Origin: Straminergon stramineum
Lineage: Eukaryota > Streptophyta > Bryopsida > Hypnales > Calliergonaceae
DNA: 64,000 nucleotides
Direction: 5' to 3'
Assembly: GCA_963920665.1 (NCBI GenBank)
Contig: OY987269.1
Coordinates: 12,278,501-12,342,500, forward strand
Numbering within the stretch: the first letter of the stretch is position 1; each line of letters starts with the position of its first letter. The notes beneath the pieces were generated by a model, which was given only the letters and a program-made list of their open reading frames with translations, did not search any database and had not been told where the DNA came from. This document shows positions 36,640-49,100 of the stretch, in pieces. Made by a program: the position numbers and the translations under genes.

Positions 36640-37980
36640 CTCTTCTTGGGCTTTTTTAACTTTAGTAGAAGTCATGGTATACCAATTTTGAGCTTCAAAT
36701 TTTCATTTTGGGTAAAATATATTACTACAATACCCCCAAAATTGCCATGGTAGACATCCAATCGTGTGTGTTTAAAAATAGTAAATAAAATTAATTTTTA
36801 ATGGATAAAACTATTGAATGTCTAAAACTACTACATGTAACTTCTTTTCAAATTTTGTGTAAAATTGACATACAATGCAAAATTTATGAGCAAAAAAACA
36901 CCTATTCAAGGCCTAGAGGACAAAAAATAGGACAAGTATTTCTTGCAACCACTTGACTTTTATAAAAGAAATTAAACTACCTATTTGACTCTATTCACAC
37001 AAAAACTACAACTAGACTTTATACTTCAAAATTATAGATTTATAATTATTTAAATTCATGCCTTAACTATATGGACTTTAAATATGAGATGCTAAAGTTG
37101 ATTTTGGATAATCATTACTCATAAGATTTAATAAGTTATTGATATAAAGTATGAAAATTTAAAAGACATTATATAAATTAAGACATATTTCAAAAAATTC
37201 TAAAAGTTTAGAAAGCAATTTGACACTTTAGAATGGTAATATTCATCATTGTTGAATGTCAATGATAAAAAGTGAAATATTGATTGTAGAACATTTATTT
37301 AACTCACTAGAAGAAAATTGTATTGAAGTCAATACAATCTTACTACATGACATTTTCTATTTTCACCACAAAACATTATGCTAAAAATAGAAAAATGCCA
37401 TGTAAATTGTGCATGTTGACTCCAAGAAGTTTTTCTTCTAGTGACAATGTTTAATTTTGAGTAGTGTCTTTGATGACATTTATATCAATAACATTGCAAT
37501 TTAGTCTAACAATTTATCTACTATAAACAATTGCTAAGAAAATCTAGGAACTTTCATTCAATCGTCATTATTCAAATTGCAAATAATAATGAATGCAAAT
37601 ACATTCCAAATACACAAAAATGAGTTTTTTCATCTAACGATTGTTTAGTTGAAGATTCTTATATTAGTTCTTTAGTATTCATACAATATAGATTCTAAAG
37701 ACTTTGTTTGCAAATATTCTACAACTCAAAGGGTAATTGTAGTTTTTTAGGCCTAAAAAAGTAACATTTTTAGTTCCAAGAATGACTCATCCAAAACAAC
37801 TAGAATAGAAAATAAATAAAAATCTTTAAACATTACTTTGATTAGAACTTAACATTTTGAACTTACACGAAAAAACCTTGAAAAAATTACTAATATTAAA
37901 TCTACAATCAATGTGAGAAGTTATTTTCAATTTTTGGCTTCAAATATTATTGAAAAGTATTGTTTTGTGAATTAGTTGAT
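36640..37980. other. AT-rich DNA with no gene seen
   Basis: Very AT-rich. Around 37620-37700 there is weak similarity to the repeat unit at 1100 and 10250. No gene was recognised. Confidence 0.45.
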
Positions 37981-38378
37981 TTAACCCATAAACGTCAACA
38001 TGGACGTTTAGTGTTTGATGGATGATAGAGACTCTTCGTGTGTGGGACAAAAGTGCAACTATTCATTCTTAGAATTTTGTGTAGAAAAGATAAATCTTCT
38101 ATAGTAGTTTGACTTCCAATGATTGCTTTAGGAGTTTTGTAAACCGATGATTCCCATAGTATCAAAATGAATGATTTCCAAGGTCACTAGTCCATCCTTT
38201 AATCCTTAAAGGCCTTTGGAACTGTGTGACATCATCTACTTTAAAATAAAATAAAATAAAATACTCATCGGAGGTCAAACTATTGTGGAATATCCCTTTT
38301 TGCACAAGATTTTGGGGATGAATAGTTGCAATTCTGTCATGAATAGTAGGATTCTCTGTCATTCATTGACCAGAAAAT
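37981..38378. mobile_element. Two family A TTAA elements head to head
   Basis: A forward copy runs from TTAA 37981-37984 (CCCATAAACGTC) to TTAA 38199-38202. An inverted copy continues from the same TTAA (TCCTTAAAGGCC), with GTGTGACATCATCTACTTT and TGTCATTCATTGAC matching the complement of the other copies, and ends near 38378. The two copies share one TTAA and form an imperfect inverted repeat. Confidence 0.6.
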
Positions 38379-38657
38379 GGCTGCAATGTTGTTTATGGGT
38401 CAAGAGTTATGCATATGGAAATGATCTTGGATCATATTTTACAACAACCCTACTATTTGAGAGTCATCATTAAATTGTTCTTCTAAGTTGCATTTTTAAC
38501 ACGTCTTCACAAATTTTATTTTATTTTTGACACAAATAAAGGCGGACCTTTACTGCAATAAAAATAGAGTACAAGAACCCAGCCACAAGCCGCCTGGGCC
38601 AAGAACCCTTCTTCACAATTTTGAAATTCTGGACTACCAAAGTGGGTCTTGAAGGTG

Positions 38658-38805
38658 TTAACCTGTGGAGGATGTTGAGGCTGAAAAGTGGTTGATGGAT
38701 AGCTTCCTTGTTCACTGTAGAAACAAAGAATACACCTGTTGGTCCAATAATTGGAGCTACATGACTTACTTTGGTCATGGGGACCCGCATCCTTTTAAGA
38801 AGTAA
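38658..38805 (+). mobile_element. Family B TTAA-related element
   Basis: Matches 53782-53951 in the same orientation: GTTGAGG, AAGTGGT.GATGGAT, TTGGTCCAATAATTGGAG and CATCCTTTTAAGA landmarks. The left end is TTAACCTGTGGAGG. The right TTAA has decayed to GTAA. Confidence 0.5.
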
Positions 38806-39277
38806 AGGACATTTGTGTTGTCCTTTCTCTCCAGATGACCTCATGAATCGGATACTGTACCGTACATTGGTCCATGACTGATACTCACATATAGTCACAT
38901 GGACTTGCTTTCTAAATAACAATTTGCAGTTTGCGTCCAAAATTTTTATAAAAAAATTTAATTAAAAATAAATAAAATGACAATTGCTTTGTTACCCATG
39001 TCACGTTTCCTGGCCACTTTAGTAGACTGTCATCTAATATTGGGTTTATCCATATTTGAAAAATTGAAACTAAGGAATACTATCATATTCCACAAATAAA
39101 ATCAGCCCACATTCATATTCTATTCTTTTGCACCAATGGAATTTCTCTCTAGTCTTTTCTGCTATTTTCTTATCATAGAAACTCCTGGAGGATGAAACTC
39201 ATCCAACAGAGGTAGTACTACTTATGAGCAGACTTTCATACTGTTTGGGGAATGCGACGTTGGTAACTTAGTCAAAC
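38806..39277. other. AT-rich DNA with no gene seen
   Basis: No exon-like frame or clear element border was recognised. Confidence 0.4.
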
Positions 39278-39508
39278 TTAACCCCTAAACGACATGAAGG
39301 ATGTTTTTTGTCCAATGAATGACAAGGAATTCTCTTGTGTAGGACATAAGTGCAACTATTTGTCTTAGGAATTATGGGTGGAAAGGGAAGATCTTCTACA
39401 ATAGTTTGACTTTGAATGAGTATTTTTTAATATTTTTTAAAAGTAGATGATGTCACACGGTTCCAAAATGGCTGATTTTATGGTCACCAACCTGGTGTTC
39501 AAGGGTAA
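39278..39508 (+). mobile_element. Family A TTAA element
   Basis: TTAA at 39278-39281 followed by CCCCTAAACGACATG. The right end reads GGTGTTCAAGGG then TAA. The whole length aligns with 103-331, with shared words GACAAGGAATTCTCTTGTG and GGGTGGAAAGGGAAGATCTT. Confidence 0.75.
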
Positions 39509-39747
39509 CCACACCCACCAATGGACCCTATACTTGAAGGAAAATAAAATAGGAAGGATATCTAAAATGGTAAGCATTAGAAGGGCAAGTGTACGGTGGA
39601 GTTGCAAGCCATTTTGAGTAGTGCAAAGTAGTTGTATTTATAGTATCTTGGAGGTGTGACTATAGAAGTGGTTGATTTGGATACACTCTCTTTGTTTTTA
39701 CTTGGCTTCTCTATGACTTGTTTTGATACTAGAGTGAGTGTCATTTC

Positions 39748-40720
39748 TTAACCCCTAAATACCTAAGGGGTTTGTTGGGTTTCATAACATCATTGATTTT
39801 GAAGTATTATAGGTCTAAATGTCACTAAGGTACAGAAATTTCAACCATACAATCTTGTAGTGTACATGTTGTAGATGACATGAATCAAATTTGGAGTCAG
39901 TTGGCCACATAGATTGCAAGATTATAATGTTTTAGTGTTGAAAAAGGATGGTGAAATTTTCCTTGAAATACCTTTGGAGGTGAAATTTGATTTCTAAACC
40001 TACTCAAATGAAAACCCTTCAAACTAGAAAGTGCTTAAAAATGATATACAAAAACATTGGTAATAGAAAATATCATTCAATTGATTTCTTGTGTCTGCAA
40101 AGTGGCTTTGAAATGTCAAAAAATAGCAAGAAAAGTTGCAAAAAATACATCTAAGGCTAAATCTCCTTCTCCTGAATTGCTTCTCAATCACTCCTAACTT
40201 CTTGGATTGATATGAAATATAACCATACAAACTAGACAAGTATGCCCAACTTTTCCAAATTCTTTTTATTCAAAACAAACATTGTATAAAGAAGAAACAA
40301 ACCGACGAAGTTCACTATAATCTATGAATGTCCAGATTTGAACTTTGAATTGTTCCCAAACATTCAAAACAACTTAGTTTGACATGAAAACTTTACCATA
40401 AGAAATAGACTTCAAGGGGAACATAATCCAACTAATTTTATGGAAATTGAACATTAGATGAAGTGGATACAAGCATCCAAAGTTGTAGCCATCAAAATGC
40501 AATTTGGTGAACTCAAATTGAACCTATGAACTTGAATGGCTTCCAAAAAAACAGTCCATCTTGGATTGATTTGAAATTTTTCTACACAAACTAGAAGAGA
40601 AGATTTTCCAATAAGTTTTATTAAATTTGCACATTAGATGCAAAAGTTATAGCACTCTGAATTGGACTTCTAAAGTCAAATTGGGGATGCTTTTGGTTCC
40701 CTAAGGCGCTTAGGGGTTAA
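39748..40720 (+). mobile_element. TTAA element of 965 bp with palindromic terminus
   Basis: TTAA at 39748-39751 and 40717-40720. The left end CCCCTAAATACCTAAGGGG is itself nearly palindromic; the inverted right end reads CCCCTAAGCGCCTTAGGG. The interior is AT-rich without transposase. It defines a subfamily shared with 42985-43731. Confidence 0.65.
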
Positions 40721-42980
40721 TGTGCATCAAATGGATTTGGGCATCACCTACATTACACTTATAGCCTCCTACACCTCACATCTTTGAAAATTTGAAACTA
40801 ATTAATAATGCTTTCAAATATTATGGAACCATTTGTATTTTGATTCATAGTCCTTCACCAATGTACAAAAATTGTTGTTCATTTTTTGTAGGGCATATTG
40901 GTTATGTTGTGCATAGCTTATTCATGCGATTTTAGGCATAGTTACTTTATCCTTGATAAACTTTTCATTCATGATGATTTCATATACAATGGTCACCATC
41001 ATGATTATTGCTATTGGGTGTACAAGGAAAGATACTTTTTGCATCAACAACATTCAATACCAATATTTGTAGTCTACTATGATTATTAAATTCTCACAAT
41101 ATCATATTAGTCAAATTATAATGTTTTTATATTCATTTTAAGTTAAAGAACAAGAATTGTTAGTAAACATGTTGCTTGATTCAGTATTATTTTGCACCAA
41201 ACATAAAAAATTTGGCAAGTTGCAAGGTCTCCAAACATAGGTAGAAAGGATGTCTTGGTGCATCAACATATACCTTGGTGATCCAAGACCTTCTTCTCAA
41301 CTAAAATTTTCTTCAATTGCAAGACATATAATAATTTGGCATTTGGTTAACTACGAGTTCAATCCAATTTCATGTCATCTAACTTTGCTATGGCTTAGTG
41401 TTAATTCTGACATTAGGAAATCTATGTAAAATTCTTAAGGATCAAGGTATATATATCAAATTATCAATACAAAAATAAGTTCCAATGAAGTAGGACTGCT
41501 TTAATTTTTTTTACAATTTGAATTCCTTTCATTAGTGATCTTTTATAGCCAAATGCAAATACCATTCAAATAACAATTAGGTTTGAGTCCATGTTTCATT
41601 GCTTTGGTGAAGTATCAATCTCATTCACCATAATTTCTACTCAATTCCTCTAAAAAACAACATTTGTCTCTCTAAGTAATGTTACAAACATGGATTTTAT
41701 GACAACTTCAACTTTTTGTTGTACCACAAGAGTGCCAAATTGTACAATTGACAACATTAACTAGTCCTTGTAATCTCACATAACACCACGTAGACATATA
41801 GAAAATGACAAAATAAAGTATGTTGTTTTCAACAAATTGGGCACAAATTATTTGACAATTTGAGACTTGTAAGGTTGGGTCTAAGAATAAATTTCATTGT
41901 ACCAAAATACTTCAACTTTTTTTTTCCACCAATTAGTTTTTTTCTTAAGGATTTCAATATTTCAAACAAAGTAGCAACGACAAAATCCATGTTGTCACCA
42001 CTTTTGGATAGAGATAGCTTTTCATTTGTAAAGATATGCTTGATTCATGCAATGTTAATAATTTCATTCGTTTTGTTGAAATTTTTCATCCATATTTTGA
42101 ATCAATTTTCATCTAATTATTACTTTCAGAACTTAGTCACTATACCCCTGTTGCCACCATAGAGTGATTTTGTGAACTTTTGAACATCCTTGGTGACCTC
42201 ACATGGTATCAAGTTTAATTATTTATGGAAGGGAATAAAAGTCAATCATCCATTATATTTGGGAATAAATATTGCCAAGATTCAAAAGACATTTTGGTTC
42301 CCATTTTAAGCTTATAAATCAAAATGCAATTATTTAGGTAGATTTAATAAGAATTTGTGATGCAAATTTGTTGTAAATCATATGGAAGTAAATAGTTTCC
42401 CCTAGAATAACAAAAATTATTCAAAATTCATCAATTAAAGTTTTGGAGACACCTTAACTTCAAAATGTAGGCTTTTCTATTCCTTCCTAAGAGCAAAGTT
42501 TTGGCCTTCAACTTTTAAGAAAGAAACATATATGTTCCATAATTTGTGCATTATAGTTATTATGTTGGGAAATGGTTTAAGAATGCATCTAAAAAGAATT
42601 TAGCCAAAAAAACTTTCAAAGTGGAAGGATGTACTAAATTGCTAATAACTTTTATAAGTAATTGGGAATTGCTAATTCCAATAGTGAGAATCTTCTAGTA
42701 AATAATCAATATACTATCTTTTTCTTTTCCTTTGAAATTTTTGAAATTTGATTTCAATAAGGACTTTAGAAGATTTACTATGTTCATTGTGTGCAAAATA
42801 AAATCCTCATAACTTTCACCCCATTATTTGGAATTGAGTGGTCTAAATATTTTTGAATAGATATCAATCTATAAAATCCAATGATATTCATTGATCTTTT
42901 TAAGAATATACTTTTAATTGCCCAATTTGACATAGAAATTAGAAAAGCTTTCCTAACTTAAATCACAATATTTATCAAAA
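40721..42980. other. AT-rich DNA with no gene seen
   Basis: No gene was recognised. Part of 42610-42960 resembles the interior of the 923-bp TTAA element (GCTAATAACTTT, CCAATAGTGAGAAT words), so it is probably a degraded copy. Confidence 0.45.
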
Positions 42981-42984
42981 TGAC

Positions 42985-43731
42985 TTTACCCCCTAAATAC
43001 CTAAGGGGTGTCATTCTTCTATATTCACTTCTAAACAATTGTTTTTGAAATGAAAGTATAATTCCCTTTAAAATCATTTTTTCAAAATCTAACTACAATA
43101 TCTTGTTCATCACTCTCAAGTAGGCTACCCTCCAATTTTCAAAGACTTTGAGAGTACAAATTTAATTTCTTCAATGAAATTTTAATTTTGGAAAAATATT
43201 TTTTTTCCAAGCATAATGATTTCAAAGGCTTTTATCTCTAACTTTCACAAAAGAAGAGTTCAATGTTAACTTCTTGACCAAATGCAATTATGAATAGTTA
43301 CAATCATGCATGCTAATGTTTACAAAGATTTGAGCAATGGAAGATTGTTTTTAAAGCCTTACAATTAAGTGAGTTACATTGGGATAAAAGAATTTCAATT
43401 GATTGTGCCTATTTACTATTATACTTCAACCAATCAAACCCTTGCCCACTTGTACATCCATGGAATTTTTTTCTTGGGATGGCCCTTAATTGGCCAAGTT
43501 TCTATTCCAAGACAATATGTAGTGAGCATTTTTTTGTAGTGTTTGACTTTGAAAAATCACCCAAGGTGCCATTTTTGTTACAATCAAAAGTTTTTTTTGG
43601 CTATGGAAAGAAAACTTGACAAACTACAGGAGAAAAATATGAAGTTTCAAAAAAGTATTTTTTAGGCATCTAGGCAACCTATGAAGTTGGGCATTGATCA
43701 TAAAATGGTTGATTAGGCTTATTGGGGTTAA
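42985..43731 (+). mobile_element. TTAA-type element of about 740 bp, mutated left flank
   Basis: The left flank reads TTTA instead of TTAA, followed by CCCCCTAAATACCTAAGGGG, nearly the same terminus as the element at 39748. A right end ATTGGGG precedes TTAA at 43728-43731. The pairing of the two ends is inferred from spacing and is less certain. Confidence 0.45.
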
Positions 43732-44647
43732 ATAAAACTTTACACATAAATTAGGATGATTAGCATTCATCTTAGAAATTTCATGAAGAAATTTCAAACT
43801 ATGAAGTCAATAGAGTTTGCTCGAGTTCTTGAAAAATCTAAAGCGGGCTCTTATTTTTTCAAGGGTTAACATTTAAAAGGACAAGAGAAAACTCCAGAAA
43901 TATAGATGGTTTAACATTACTACAACCCAATGATTGGACCCCCCCCCCGACATCTAATTCAAAGTTAGCTAGTGGAAGTGGGTAAAAAACTGTTTGCATA
44001 TAGAAAACAAAAGAAGGAATTTGGTAGGATTGGAAATCAAATGGTGCGCCCCTCTCCAATTGGAGGATATTTTACCAATCTATTTTGAACACTTGGGAGA
44101 TTTTAGCTTCCATGGGATAATATTCAATTGCTAATATCCGGACAAGGCAAAGGTTATACTTGGGTTTTAGCCTCTTGGGACAAGGTATCAAACTAGGAGG
44201 TTCACCAATTTAGGTGGTTTTAAGGAATTTAGGTAATAGGATAAAATGCATATTGAAAACACTTGTACAATACAATGGCTTTGATTTGTGACTTCTGTAA
44301 TGTATTCCATTCATGTTGTGATAGTCTAGCTCTTGTAAAAATCTTGCTTAGAATCTCAGCTTCAACCTCTAGTTCTTTGAAAACCAAACCAAGGGGTCCA
44401 AATTTGGTCACATTTTTGTTGGCATAAATTTGAATAGGAAATATGGTGACTTGTTTTTTTCAAATTCTTTGGTTGGATTGACACATACAATACTCTTCAT
44501 TGACTCCATTGATATGAATACGACATCAATTGAATTGTAATTTTCAAATTACAACGAGTCAAATTGATCGTTTTCAAATAATAGATCCTTTTTTCTTCAA
44601 GGTTTAGATAACATCCCTTTCTTGCCATGTCCCAATATCCATAAGCA
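43732..44647. other. AT-rich DNA up to the assembly gap
   Basis: No gene was recognised. A poly-C tract of nine to ten C lies near 43940. An isolated GGGTTAAC lies at 43864. Confidence 0.4.
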
Positions 44648-44847
44648 NNNNNNNNNNNNNNNNNNNNNNNNNNNNNNNNNNNNNNNNNNNNNNNNNNNNN
44701 NNNNNNNNNNNNNNNNNNNNNNNNNNNNNNNNNNNNNNNNNNNNNNNNNNNNNNNNNNNNNNNNNNNNNNNNNNNNNNNNNNNNNNNNNNNNNNNNNNNN
44801 NNNNNNNNNNNNNNNNNNNNNNNNNNNNNNNNNNNNNNNNNNNNNNN
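44648..44847. other. Assembly gap of 200 N
   Basis: Exactly 200 unknown bases, probably a placeholder length. Any frames read across it are artefacts. Confidence 0.99.
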
Positions 44848-45133
44848 GAAGAAAATTGGCCGGTGAGAAATTGATATAGTAGGAAATAAATCGGTACTTC
44901 TTGTGAATGAGAGGATGCAACCGGTGACCTCTCCAAGAGAACCGGTCCATTTTAGTGGAAGGAGGAAATCAGCTGGAGGAGTTCCCAGCAACACTGCTAC
45001 AACTGAACCAGCCGTACGAAAAAACAAAACAAAAAACTAATAATAAAACTAAAATTGCAGAACTGCGTTCACACCATCCCTTACAGGTCACGGTCCCCGT
45101 CGCGCTGTCTCTGCCACCTTCCCTGTCCGTGCG

Positions 45134-45544
45134 ATGAGTTTCCGTAGGCCTGTGCATTCCTCATCTTCTTTTGCTTCTTCTTCCTCTTCTTCTCCTTCTC
45201 TGACGCCGCCCCCACCCTTCATTTCTCTTGTCCATGCTCGTTTTCGCCATCTTCTTCCTCTTTTTTTTCTCCTCTTTGCACCCGTTGAAGTTCAAAATCA
45301 CTTCTCCACTCTTAAAGCGTTTGCTACTACTGCTGCTCTCGCAATTTCACACGAAGGGGAGCTTTTAACGTGGGGTCTGTCAGAATTGACACAGCACCTC
45401 GAATTGGAATGGCGTGTCACGACGACAACAACGAGGGAGGCAGGATTTGGTGATCACTCAAGGGTAGTGCTGGTTAGGGCGTGGCTGGGGTGGCGTTTGT
45501 TTGGTACGAAGTCGGGCACGGTTTTTGGCAGGGACGGAATCTGA
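45134..45544 (+). other. 136-codon open frame in the presumed SPL leader
   Basis: ATG-initiated and ended by TGA at about 1 kb before the SPL start codon. The product begins with a serine/proline-rich stretch (SFASSSSSSPSLTPPPP) and a hydrophobic patch (LLPLFFLLFAPV). No family is recognised. Sequence from about 45050 on is CT-rich like a plant 5' leader. It could be an upstream ORF controlling SPL translation or a fortuitous frame. Confidence 0.35.
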
Positions 45545-45559
45545 GATTTCGTGGTGATT

Positions 45560-45610
45560 GGGAGGAGTAGAGTAGAGTAGAGTAGAGTGCAGTGGCGCAG
45601 AGTAGAGCAG
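45560..45610 (+). repeat. AGAGT microsatellite
   Basis: Short tandem of GAGTA/AGAGT units, slightly degenerate, in the SPL upstream region. Confidence 0.6.
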
Positions 45611-46140
45611 GGCAGGTGTGGAGAGGATGTGGTTCAAGTGGTGCGGAATATGGCCGGGCCGGGCTCGGGAAGTGTGTGTACGGAACAGGTGGAGCGTTTA
45701 GGGTATTTGCAAGGGGCGTGCGGGCTTGATCTTCTGGATTGGGGAGGGTTTGAAGGACTGCAATTGACAGAGAGCATCTGAGATTGATTGTTCGAGGATT
45801 TTGAACCCCGTACAGGTGGCCGTGGCTTCGTCTGGTGGGACGAGTATTTTGTTGAGCATGTTAAGGGTTGTTGTGCTTGGTGGTGCACGAGTGACCTAGG
45901 AGCATGTAAATGGTTGTGTCGTGAAGAAATGGGGGCGATGATACTCAGGTCGGGGAATTTCGTTTGAGCCCCTTGATGTGCCCGGTTAGAGGGTGACGCT
46001 GGATTTTTAATTATTTGTGTGGAAGAGACAGATTCTTTGCATTTGCAACAGGCGAAGAGTATGCGTGGCATACTCGAGGGTTTCGGTATTATTGGTGGCG
46101 TTGGGAGTCGGTTTTTTATTGGCTTCTTCTGAGCGTTTCA

Positions 46141-49100
46141 ATGGCGCGTGATATGGGGCAGATGAGGGTGGAGAGTACTCCCTTCATACAACTGAACCAA
46201 TTTTTCCCTGGAGGTATGCATACTATTTGTTCTTCCTGCTGTCGTGCTTAAACTGTTATCCGGTGTGTATTTGATTGTTCTGAGCATATCCTACAGCTTG
46301 CTCTAGGCCTACTATTTTCTTCAAAGCGAATCCTACGCCACGAAAATAGGCAATATTTGGACATCTTATGAATGAGGTGTGGAGTTTGATTAAACTGCGC
46401 AATCTTAAAGAAACAGGAAGATATTCAAAGATGTGTACCTGTTATCAGTGTGGCTGAGTTGAAATATGGTGCAGGAGGAGGGAAGCAATCGCTTTCCAAT
46501 GGGAGGGAATTCTCTGCTCCAGAGTCGCCTTATTCGAGCAGACAAACTGGAACACACTGGAGTACACGCGCTCCTTCCAGTCACGGGGAGAAGGGGTTGC
46601 AAAGAGATGAGTGGAACGCGAGCTCATGGCGTTTCGATGGCGGCTCACTCCGACCTGAGCGAGTTAGCAGAGCTGCAGAAGCCGACTCGTCAAGAAATCA
46701 TTCTAGTGCTCAGAATGGACGCCATGGAAAGGGTACAGATTTAGGCCTTCAGTTGGAAACCAGCAACCGAGAAGCCCACCAGGAAGTGATTCAAATTGAT
46801 GACGACGAGGTCGAGTTACCGAGTCAAACTTTTGTTGGACGACACACGCCCTCTCCTCCTTCGAACGAGCGGAATCCTTACAGTAGGGGGGATGAATCAC
46901 CTGAGGATGATGGCACTCTCAGTTTGAAGCTGGGAGGGAGTTCGTATGCCTATGTCGAGGACAATAGGGCTGGGAAGCGTGCTCGTTCCTCTTCCCCCCA
47001 ATCGCAGGTTCCTTCCTGTCAAGTGGATGGATGCACTGCAGACCTTAGTAGGGCTAAGGATTATCACAGGCGTCACAAGGTTTGTGAGATGCACTCGAAA
47101 TCCACGACAGCTGTCGTTTCTCGGGCGATGCAGCGGTTCTGCCAGCAGTGCAGTAGATTTCACCCTTTGGAGCAATTTGATGAAGGCAGACGCAGCTGTC
47201 GAAGACGTTTGGCAGGGCATAATAAGCGTCGTAGGAAAACTCAGCCCGACGCACCGGCAGCTCGAGTGGAGGACCAGTCGGGTGTGAAAAATTCGGATCT
47301 GATAACTCTGTTGGGTGTTCTATCTCAACTGAAAGGTAAGCAAGCTGTGCTTCTAGGGCCCAAGCCTTTCTGTGGATGTACCTGTAACAAGTTTTTCCTT
47401 TGAAGTCAGCGTTCGATTTCACGTCTCTTCGGAATTCTGTGCATGCTTTCCATGTTTTTCTCACTGGATCGCTGACTTGAACAGGGCCTCTGGAGCGAGC
47501 CAGTGCTGCTGCCAGCGAACAAGATCTGCTTTTGCAATGTCTGCGGCAAGCAGGAAGCGTGCCCAGTAGTGCATTGGAGGGACTGCTTCGAAGTGCCCCT
47601 TCGTGGAGTCAGCTGACACGCAATCCGGATCTCGGTATTCCGCAAATCGATCCCAACTTGCTAGCTTCCCATCTGAACGGTCATCTTCCGGTTTCCCTTC
47701 AACCCCAAGATGCTATTACGATGCTCCTGCAGAATAATCTGAAGCAGGCTGCTCTGCTTGCCCAAGGGAATATGTTCAACCGTGCAGGATTGAACGGGAC
47801 TGTGAACGGTGGTCCTTTGGCTTATCCGTCATCGCATCCCGAAGCACCGGGCAGTCACGCAGTTCCCCAAGTTTCGTCAGCTGGCTTGTCGTTGCCATCT
47901 TCTTTGAGAGTCTCCGGAGGCATAGATCCCGCCCAATTGCTGGCAAGCGTGGCTCTGTCTATGCAGCAGAGCATTGCTGCCCCATCAGCGGGTCAGGGCA
48001 ATAATCCTTCAGCGAACGGTTTCGCTCCCGCCCAACCGTCGGTGCAGAGAGTCGTTCCTGATCAGGCTCCGATGGATACGAGAAACTTCCTCGATCAGCG
48101 TCTGCATAGGAACGAGGAAAACGATTCCAGTGGTCCCCGTTCAGTTGGCAAACAGCGGCAGCCATCCCAGAACGGAGTATCGCCATCTCGTCAGCGGTCA
48201 TTGTTGGAGTCCGAACAGGCTCAGGCTTCTTTGCATCGTCCGTCCATAGATTTGCGGCGGCCTCCGTCCGAGCAGGATAGTGACGCTTCTGAAACGGGTT
48301 CTGGCACGGGTTCTGGGTTGGGTTCTGGCTCGGGTTCCGGCTCACGTCAGCAGTCGCCTGGCACCCCGCCTACTGACTGGGAGGTATGTATTCTGGTGGA
48401 GATGTCTGTAGTTTACGTTAGGCCCGGAAGGCCACGAGCACGGCTTGGTGTTTTGTTCGAATCCGGCCCTGTCGTTTGGCGTTGGTCGATATTCCGTGCA
48501 GCGGATTCTAACGCTTGTGTCCTTTTTGTGCGTGTTCGCAGAATAGTCGCATCTCTTTCAAGCTCTTCGACAAAGATCCGGGGCAGTTTCCTGAGGGTCT
48601 TCGGAGTCAGGTGCTTTTTGTCTCGTTTTACCACCATTTGTCCTTCGTTTTCTTTGACCATTCGATCAGTCGGTTTGACGAGCGGGTTGATGGAATTTCG
48701 GGTTTGTGGATTGTTATTTCCGGGGTGTTGTGTTTGATGTATACAGCAGTGAAGGAGATTGCCTGACCGTGTCTGTCGTTGTTAACCTTTCTTTTTTCAG
48801 ATTGACGAGTGGCTCTCCCACCGACCGTCGGACATGGAGGGCTTCATTAGACCCGGCTGCATCATTCTCACGCTGTTTTTATCCATGCCTTCATGTGCAT
48901 GGGCTGAGGTGAATATTTTGTGTTGTCCGACATCACTTTTTTCGAGAGCTTGCTTTGAAGGCCCTGTTTTCTTTGCAGTGAGCCCGATTGTTTTAATTTC
49001 TTCCATCTGCATTCCCGCTGTCTTTGTGTTTGGTTTGATTTTCCGGATACTTGGGCATTCTGGGGTTGAGCGGGACGGTTAACTCGATGTCTTTTCGTTT

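Noticed and set aside
36355..36675. 106-codon minus-strand frame
   Set aside because: It lies almost wholly within the PIF/Harbinger-like element, overruns its right border and has no recognised domain.
44497..45027. Frames of 85-176 residues spanning the gap
   Set aside because: They run through 200 N and are mostly unknown residues.
46450..46474. SPL exon 2 starting at 46450 with GTG as start
   Set aside because: A plant nuclear gene should start with ATG. Splicing 46213 to 46475 keeps phase and gives an ATG start at 46141.
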